The notes under the pieces were generated by a model, which did no database searches, was not told the origin of the DNA, and worked only from the letters and a program-made list of their open reading frames with translations. Of a DNA stretch of 64,000 bases, positions 60,074 to 64,000 are shown in pieces; the first letter of the stretch is position 1, and the number at the start of each line of letters is the position of its first letter. Source of the stretch: Candidatus Omnitrophota bacterium (GTDB taxonomy: Bacteria > Omnitrophota > Gorgyraeia > Tantalellales > Tantalellaceae); assembly GCA_014728045.1 (NCBI GenBank), contig WJMH01000025.1:1-64000 (forward strand), read 5' to 3'. A program made the translations under genes and the position numbers.

Positions 60074-60077
60074 AAAA

Positions 60078-60422
60078 ATGACCATACGTTTAAAGGGAAG
60101 ACCAAGAAAAAAGAAAATCATCCACGATCAGCCCAGGATTGATCATTTCAGTCCGAGGGGAAGACCTGGACGCCCGGATGAGACTACAATCACCATGGAA
60201 GAGTATGAATCCATCCGGTTGCAGGATTATCTCGGCATGCAACAAAAAAAGGCCGCGGAGATGATGGGTATTTCCCAGCAGTCCTTCAGTCGTATCGTCC
60301 GGGATGCGCGCAAGAAAGTATCCGATGCGCTTGTTAACGCCAAGATCATCAGGATCGAGGGCGGCGACTATGTCGATAAACGTTCCATGGAGATTGCCAA
60401 GAAACTGAAGCGAGTTTCATAA
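60078..60422 (+). CDS. DUF134-family DNA-binding protein
   Basis: The 114-residue protein belongs to UPF0251/DUF134, small sigma-region-4-like HTH proteins. Blocks: RLKGRPRKKKI, ITMEEYESIRLQDYLGMQQKKAAEMMGISQQSFSRIVRDARKKVSDALV. The HTH is residues ~53-85. The basic N-terminus also suits DNA contact. It starts directly after the three-operator array. DUF134 genes are often linked to NifX-like dinitrogenase-cofactor proteins, but none is here; STAS and CDF genes follow. Confidence 0.9.
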   Translation: MTIRLKGRPRKKKIIHDQPRIDHFSPRGRPGRPDETTITMEEYESIRLQDYLGMQQKKAAEMMGISQQSFSRIVRDARKKVSDALVNAKIIRIEGGDYVDKRSMEIAKKLKRVS

Positions 60423-60449
60423 AACGGCATTTTAGCCGATTGGAGTATC

Positions 60450-60767
60450 ATGAAGATAATAGAGAACATATGCGGTAATGATCTTGTGCTTTCTCTCGAA
60501 GGTGATTTTGACGAGGTAACCAGCCCGCAGGTCGAAGACCGCGTTGAACAGGCTCTTTCGGCCGATGTGCCGAATATTTGTTTTGATATGTCAAAAGTAG
60601 ACTATATCTCAAGCGCGGGCATCCGGGTTCTTATCATAGCTCATAAAAAGGCGCTTAAAAGAGGAAAGAACGTCAAGATGGGTAAAATGTCAAAGCGGGT
60701 CAGCGATATAATCGAAGTTGTGGGGATACTCCCGCTTTTTTCAGTAAAAGGGGACCAGTCGCAATGA
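60450..60767 (+). CDS. STAS-domain anti-sigma factor antagonist
   Basis: The 105-residue SpoIIAA-like protein has the strand-helix pattern of STAS domains and the phospho-acceptor Ser in DYISSAGIRVL (~residue 52). It should be controlled by a serine kinase/phosphatase pair, which is not in the window. It overlaps the CDF transporter gene by 4 nt. Confidence 0.9.
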   Translation: MKIIENICGNDLVLSLEGDFDEVTSPQVEDRVEQALSADVPNICFDMSKVDYISSAGIRVLIIAHKKALKRGKNVKMGKMSKRVSDIIEVVGILPLFSVKGDQSQ

Positions 60768-61729
60768 TGCCGAAACATGAAGTATATATGCTGCGTGCGA
60801 CTTTTGTAAGTCTTATCTGCAACATAATCTTGGTTCTTATAAAAGGCACGGCTCTTGCGGTTGTCAATTCTTTAGCGATTGCTGTTGACCTTGGCATTTC
60901 TTTCGTCGGGCTGACGGTTTCCGTCATTCTTTATTATTCGATAAAATTAGCCAACCGCCCGGCCGACTTGGTCCATAATTACGGTTACGGCAAGGTGGAG
61001 AACGTTTGTGAAGCGCTCGAGGGGATAGTGCTAATCGGTATAGCCCTGGCCATGTCTTCGCAGGCAATAACGCATTTTGTTCACCCGAAGCATGTTAATA
61101 TGCCCACGGTGGGGCTGGTCTCTTCCTTTATCAACGCAACGATCAACTTCGGCGGCGCCTATTATATCATTAAGATGGCCAGGAAAAGCCATTCACCTGC
61201 CATACAAGCTGAAGGGCTTCATTACCGCCTGGAGGGTATGATTTCCGGCATAATCGCCCTTTCATTTATGATATCGATGCTGCTACAGGCGCGCGGATAC
61301 GAAATGATAGCCAGATATATCGACCCTATTGCGGCGCTTCTAGTGAGCGTTGGGATAATGATACCATCGTTCAAGCTGGCTCGAGGTTCTTTTTTTAAGC
61401 TTCTGGATGCCTCGGTGGAGGAAGACAGTCAGCTTGAGATATTAAAACAGCTGAGCAGGCATCTTGATCAGTTTTGCGAATTTAAGGATCTCAGAACCCG
61501 TACTGCCGGCAGGAACAAGTTCGTTGAATTCAAACTGGTAGTTCCTTCCAATATCTCCTTCAGAAGGGGGCATAAGGTCGTGCGAGAGCTGGAGAATGAT
61601 ATAAAAAACAGCATACCCAACAGTGAGGTCTTGATCAGAATGGAGCCTTGTGATATGGATTGCCGGTATGTTGTGAACAATGAGAAGTGCCCCTATCTGG
61701 CATCTGAAGATATAAAACTTCCTGTCTAG
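60764..61729 (+). CDS. CDF-family cation transporter with altered metal site
   Basis: The 321-residue protein has the cation diffusion facilitator layout: six helices (residues ~10-205), NYGYGKVEN after TM2 and a cytoplasmic ferredoxin-like C-terminal domain. The metal site differs from the usual D-x3-D / H-x3-D. TM2 has Asp42-x3-Ser46 and TM5 has His153-x3-Glu157. The C-terminus carries three cysteines (PCDMDC, KCPYL). Cargo metal is not assignable. It overlaps the STAS gene. Confidence 0.88.
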   Translation: MMPKHEVYMLRATFVSLICNIILVLIKGTALAVVNSLAIAVDLGISFVGLTVSVILYYSIKLANRPADLVHNYGYGKVENVCEALEGIVLIGIALAMSSQAITHFVHPKHVNMPTVGLVSSFINATINFGGAYYIIKMARKSHSPAIQAEGLHYRLEGMISGIIALSFMISMLLQARGYEMIARYIDPIAALLVSVGIMIPSFKLARGSFFKLLDASVEEDSQLEILKQLSRHLDQFCEFKDLRTRTAGRNKFVEFKLVVPSNISFRRGHKVVRELENDIKNSIPNSEVLIRMEPCDMDCRYVVNNEKCPYLASEDIKLPV

Positions 61730-61756
61730 ACCCTTTTCGAAGTATTAATTCTAATT

Positions 61757-61785
61757 TTGTATTTATATAATTTATATGGTAAAAT
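61757..61785 (+). promoter_or_regulatory. Promoter before the Wzz/BY-kinase genes
   Basis: TTGTAT (61757-61762), 17 nt, TAAAAT (61780-61785), giving a leader of about 60 nt before ATG 61853. Confidence 0.55.
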
Positions 61786-61852
61786 TACGCTATGACTTCA
61801 TGGTTATGAGTAGCGCCCTGTATTTTTATCTGTTTTGACAGAAAGGAAGCCT

Positions 61853-63229
61853 ATGTTTTCGTCCAGGCATTATTTGAGGGTCATATTCAGCAGGCTGGGG
61901 CTCATAGCTTCGATTATCGCACTTTTCGGAATACTTGCCGTTTTCCAGTTCTTCTACGCGCCCAAAGTTTACCGTACTAACGCCAGGTTCATGATCAAAG
62001 AAAAGACCGCCGTCTCCGAAACCGGACGCGTAAGTTCAAATGTCATCAGTTTTCTTCGGTCCAAAGATATGGCAGAAAAGGTGTCCGAACAACTTGGCTA
62101 TCCTGATGCAGAATCTCTTCTTCAGATGACCCGCATTTCTGCTTCTCGGGAAGATCCCGATATTATTAATATTACCGTGGAGGGGAGAAATCCCGAAAAG
62201 ATCACAGGTGTCGCCAACACCTGGATCCGTGAGTTCATGAAGGTGTCCACTGACTCGCGAGTCGATAAGGATTTTAATATCACCGAGATTAGAGTGATAG
62301 ACAAGGCGAATGTCCCGATCGCTCCAACTAACCGGAAAATGAGGAAGATAATCTACATAATGATGTTGGGAGTTGTGGTCGCGATCGGCATAAGCTTTTT
62401 TCTGGAATACATGGACCATACCTTAAGAACCCCGAACGGCGTCGAACTTTATGCCAAAATGCCGTATTTGGGTTCCATTCCGCCTGCATTGCAGGAGGAC
62501 AGGCAGCGCAAGGACATAAACCGGATCGTCGAAGTCAAACCCCAGAGATTGATGGCCGAAGCATTCAGGAATGTGAAGGTCGCGATGCTTTTTAATTCGC
62601 CCGGAGAAATAGAGATGGCCGCCATGATCGTTACCAGCTCCGCCATAGCGGAAGGGAAGACCTTTATCGCCTCCAATCTTGCATTGACTTTTGCCCGGGC
62701 GGGGGACCCGACCCTTCTTATAGATGCGGACATGCAGAAAGGCATGCTGGAAAAAGATTATAAGATAAAGACCGAAAAGGGCTTGAGTTCTTTCTTGACA
62801 GAGACAGCCTCCCTGGAAGAGGTCATTATGCCCACTGATATTCCCAATTTATCGATCATACCATCAGGGCCTTACCAGGATAATCCGGAACCTTTACTGA
62901 CACCGGATAAGGTCGAAGAAATCGTACGCGCAACGAAAACCAAGTTCAAAAGGATATTTATCGATGTTCCGTCGATCCTTGGCTCGAATGAAATACTTTC
63001 ATGGTCGGATAAATGCGACGGCATAATCTACATAATTGGTTCAGGGTTTACGCCTCTTGAAGATGTTCTGGCCGCAAAAAACAAGATCTTGGGCAAAAAG
63101 GCACGTATTATCGGCTCTGTCCTGAACAATGTGGCCATAGAGAATGACTTTTGCTATTATTACCGTTATTGCCAGTTTTACCTTAAGAATAAATTCCAGC
63201 GTCCCCCAGAGGCCAGGGGACAGGCATAA
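61853..63229 (+). CDS. Wzz-domain protein fused to a BY-kinase-like domain
   Basis: The 458-residue protein has a Wzz chain-length-determinant region with two membrane helices (~14-35 and ~165-185). A cytoplasmic BY-kinase-like P-loop domain follows: TSSAIAEGKT (261-270) as Walker A, LLIDADM as Walker A', RIFIDVPS as Walker B. The C-terminus has a tyrosine cluster (CYYYRYCQFY, ~434-443) suited to autophosphorylation. Such proteins control exopolysaccharide or capsule polymer length. AGAAAGGAAG precedes ATG 61853. The following gene is a second member. Confidence 0.9.
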   Translation: MFSSRHYLRVIFSRLGLIASIIALFGILAVFQFFYAPKVYRTNARFMIKEKTAVSETGRVSSNVISFLRSKDMAEKVSEQLGYPDAESLLQMTRISASREDPDIINITVEGRNPEKITGVANTWIREFMKVSTDSRVDKDFNITEIRVIDKANVPIAPTNRKMRKIIYIMMLGVVVAIGISFFLEYMDHTLRTPNGVELYAKMPYLGSIPPALQEDRQRKDINRIVEVKPQRLMAEAFRNVKVAMLFNSPGEIEMAAMIVTSSAIAEGKTFIASNLALTFARAGDPTLLIDADMQKGMLEKDYKIKTEKGLSSFLTETASLEEVIMPTDIPNLSIIPSGPYQDNPEPLLTPDKVEEIVRATKTKFKRIFIDVPSILGSNEILSWSDKCDGIIYIIGSGFTPLEDVLAAKNKILGKKARIIGSVLNNVAIENDFCYYYRYCQFYLKNKFQRPPEARGQA

Positions 63230-63240
63230 CTGCTCATCCG

Positions 63241-64000
63241 ATGAGACCCTTACAAAGACTTCAGGGTATCAATTTAAGAGGTTATCTGAATATATTCCGG
63301 AAGAATATGGTTATTTTGCTGGGGATAACCATTCTGCTAACATTGTTCGGCGCTTTCCTTGATCTTGCCAGCCCCCGTATCTATGAAACAAAATCAGCTA
63401 TATTGGTAGCGAATCCTTCGGGCAGACTTCCTCTTGCATACCTGCTTAACAGTGAGATGTTGGCCAATAGGGTGGGTAGGAGGCTGGATCTAAAGCAGCC
63501 TTCACCAAAACTTCTTCGTTCGGTAAAGGCCACACTGGTTAAACATGGGAATATCGTGAGGATCGAGGTAAAAGGGACTGATCCCGATAGGATAAAACGT
63601 ATTGCCACTTACTGGGCACGTGAGTTCGTAAATCTTGTCAAAAGAAAAATAGCGAATACCGATATGGCAGCTACAATGCCGGATATACATATTATACCTG
63701 CCGAAAAGGTGAAGAAAGTTTCGAAAGGCGAAAAGACCATGTTCTTTTTCGGGATCGGCTTGTTTTTCGGCATAATCGGAGCAGTACTTCGAGAGATGCT
63801 GGACCCCCGTCTTAAAAAGGGGAAAGAGGTGGAAGAAGCGACCAAAATGCCTTTTCTGGGATTCGTCCCGTCCGGTCAGAAAGAAAATGCTACGGAAAAA
63901 GAATTAGACCTGATCTCATACATCAGACCCGATTCACTCGTCGCGGAATCCTTCCGGAACATCAAAACGTCCATGATATTGGCTTCTCGAAAAGCTTTAC
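63241..64000 (+). CDS. Second Wzz/BY-kinase-type protein (partial, 3' end outside window)
   Basis: The first 253 codons of a paralogue are seen. There are two membrane helices (~20-40 and ~160-180) around a periplasmic Wzz-like region with DPDRIKRIATYWAREFV, then the linker that leads into a P-loop domain (PDSLVAESFRNIKTSMILAS). The P-loop itself lies outside the window. It is 11 nt after the first Wzz-BY-kinase gene, so the two probably work on one polysaccharide. The ATG has no clear ribosome-binding site. Confidence 0.85.
   Translation, partial: MRPLQRLQGINLRGYLNIFRKNMVILLGITILLTLFGAFLDLASPRIYETKSAILVANPSGRLPLAYLLNSEMLANRVGRRLDLKQPSPKLLRSVKATLVKHGNIVRIEVKGTDPDRIKRIATYWAREFVNLVKRKIANTDMAATMPDIHIIPAEKVKKVSKGEKTMFFFGIGLFFGIIGAVLREMLDPRLKKGKEVEEATKMPFLGFVPSGQKENATEKELDLISYIRPDSLVAESFRNIKTSMILASRKAL

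Overview
The window is a gene-dense chromosomal segment of a Gram-negative bacterium of middling GC content. Outer-membrane life is indicated by an OprB-like porin, an ExbB/ExbD/TonB system, RlpA-like and LysM-amidase cell-wall proteins, Wzz/BY-kinase polysaccharide genes and a minimal TatA/TatC translocase. I see no insertion sequence, prophage or CRISPR array. Gene content and style (many TPR proteins, a cvpA-NIF3-dnaG-rpoD cluster, Lys-rich tails, AmmeMemoRadiSam genes) would fit an uncultivated lineage such as Omnitrophota. That placement is an inference from overall impression and no marker was compared.

Layout. 1-2007 (minus): an AT-rich regulatory module of XRE-cupin regulator, response regulator and histidine kinase (cut by the window edge), divergent from uvrA (2147-4939). 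5049-10101: an envelope operon of a giant TPR protein, ExbB, ExbD, a TonB-like protein and three small accessory proteins, followed by an HDAC-fold deacetylase. 11130-15293: tRNA-Ala, a small exported protein, an exported Memo-AMMECR1 fusion, rsmE and mtaB. 15405-24841: cvpA, NIF3, dnaG, rpoD and a run of housekeeping genes ending in a phosphofructokinase with pyrophosphate-type residues, closed by a strong terminator. 24922-27866: PilZ protein, Lys/Ala-repeat protein, porin (minus) and two tRNAs. 27906-36168: zinc-ribbon coiled-coil protein, RNase HI-like protein, RNase P RNA, an ABC-2 exporter with a TPR partner, DUF89, a Tat-signal AmmeMemoRadiSam radical SAM enzyme and a membrane-embedded spermidine-synthase-like protein. 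36279-41513: response regulator, a 53-residue protein, YggS, a degenerate metallo-beta-lactamase, trxB, ilvD and a Nudix hydrolase. 41549-46441: a complete bioBFCDA operon under a BirA-type operator. 46523-52799: cobalamin adenosyltransferase, BASS transporter, lpd, rmuC, a second AmmeMemoRadiSam radical SAM enzyme and an AsmA-like protein. 52825-58408: small membrane and exported proteins, two SpoU-family rRNA methyltransferases around an HD-like protein, cutA, yjbQ and tatAC. 58409-64000: a structured leader before an RlpA-like gene, a LysM amidase, a DUF134 regulator behind three evenly spaced operators, STAS, CDF transporter and two Wzz/BY-kinase genes, the second cut by the window edge.

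How it fits together. Most genes are co-directional with ATGA-type overlaps, so they probably form long operons. The most interesting connection is the AmmeMemoRadiSam system of unknown function. Its Memo and AMMECR1 parts are fused behind a secretion signal, one of its radical SAM enzymes carries a twin-arginine signal, and the Tat translocase genes lie in the same window. The other main signals are regulatory (BirA operator, three-copy DUF134 operator array, possible degenerate c-di-GMP-like leader) and proteins that keep a fold while losing key residues (MBL, HD and CDF proteins). All coordinates, motifs and promoter calls were made by eye. No database search, alignment or folding was run.
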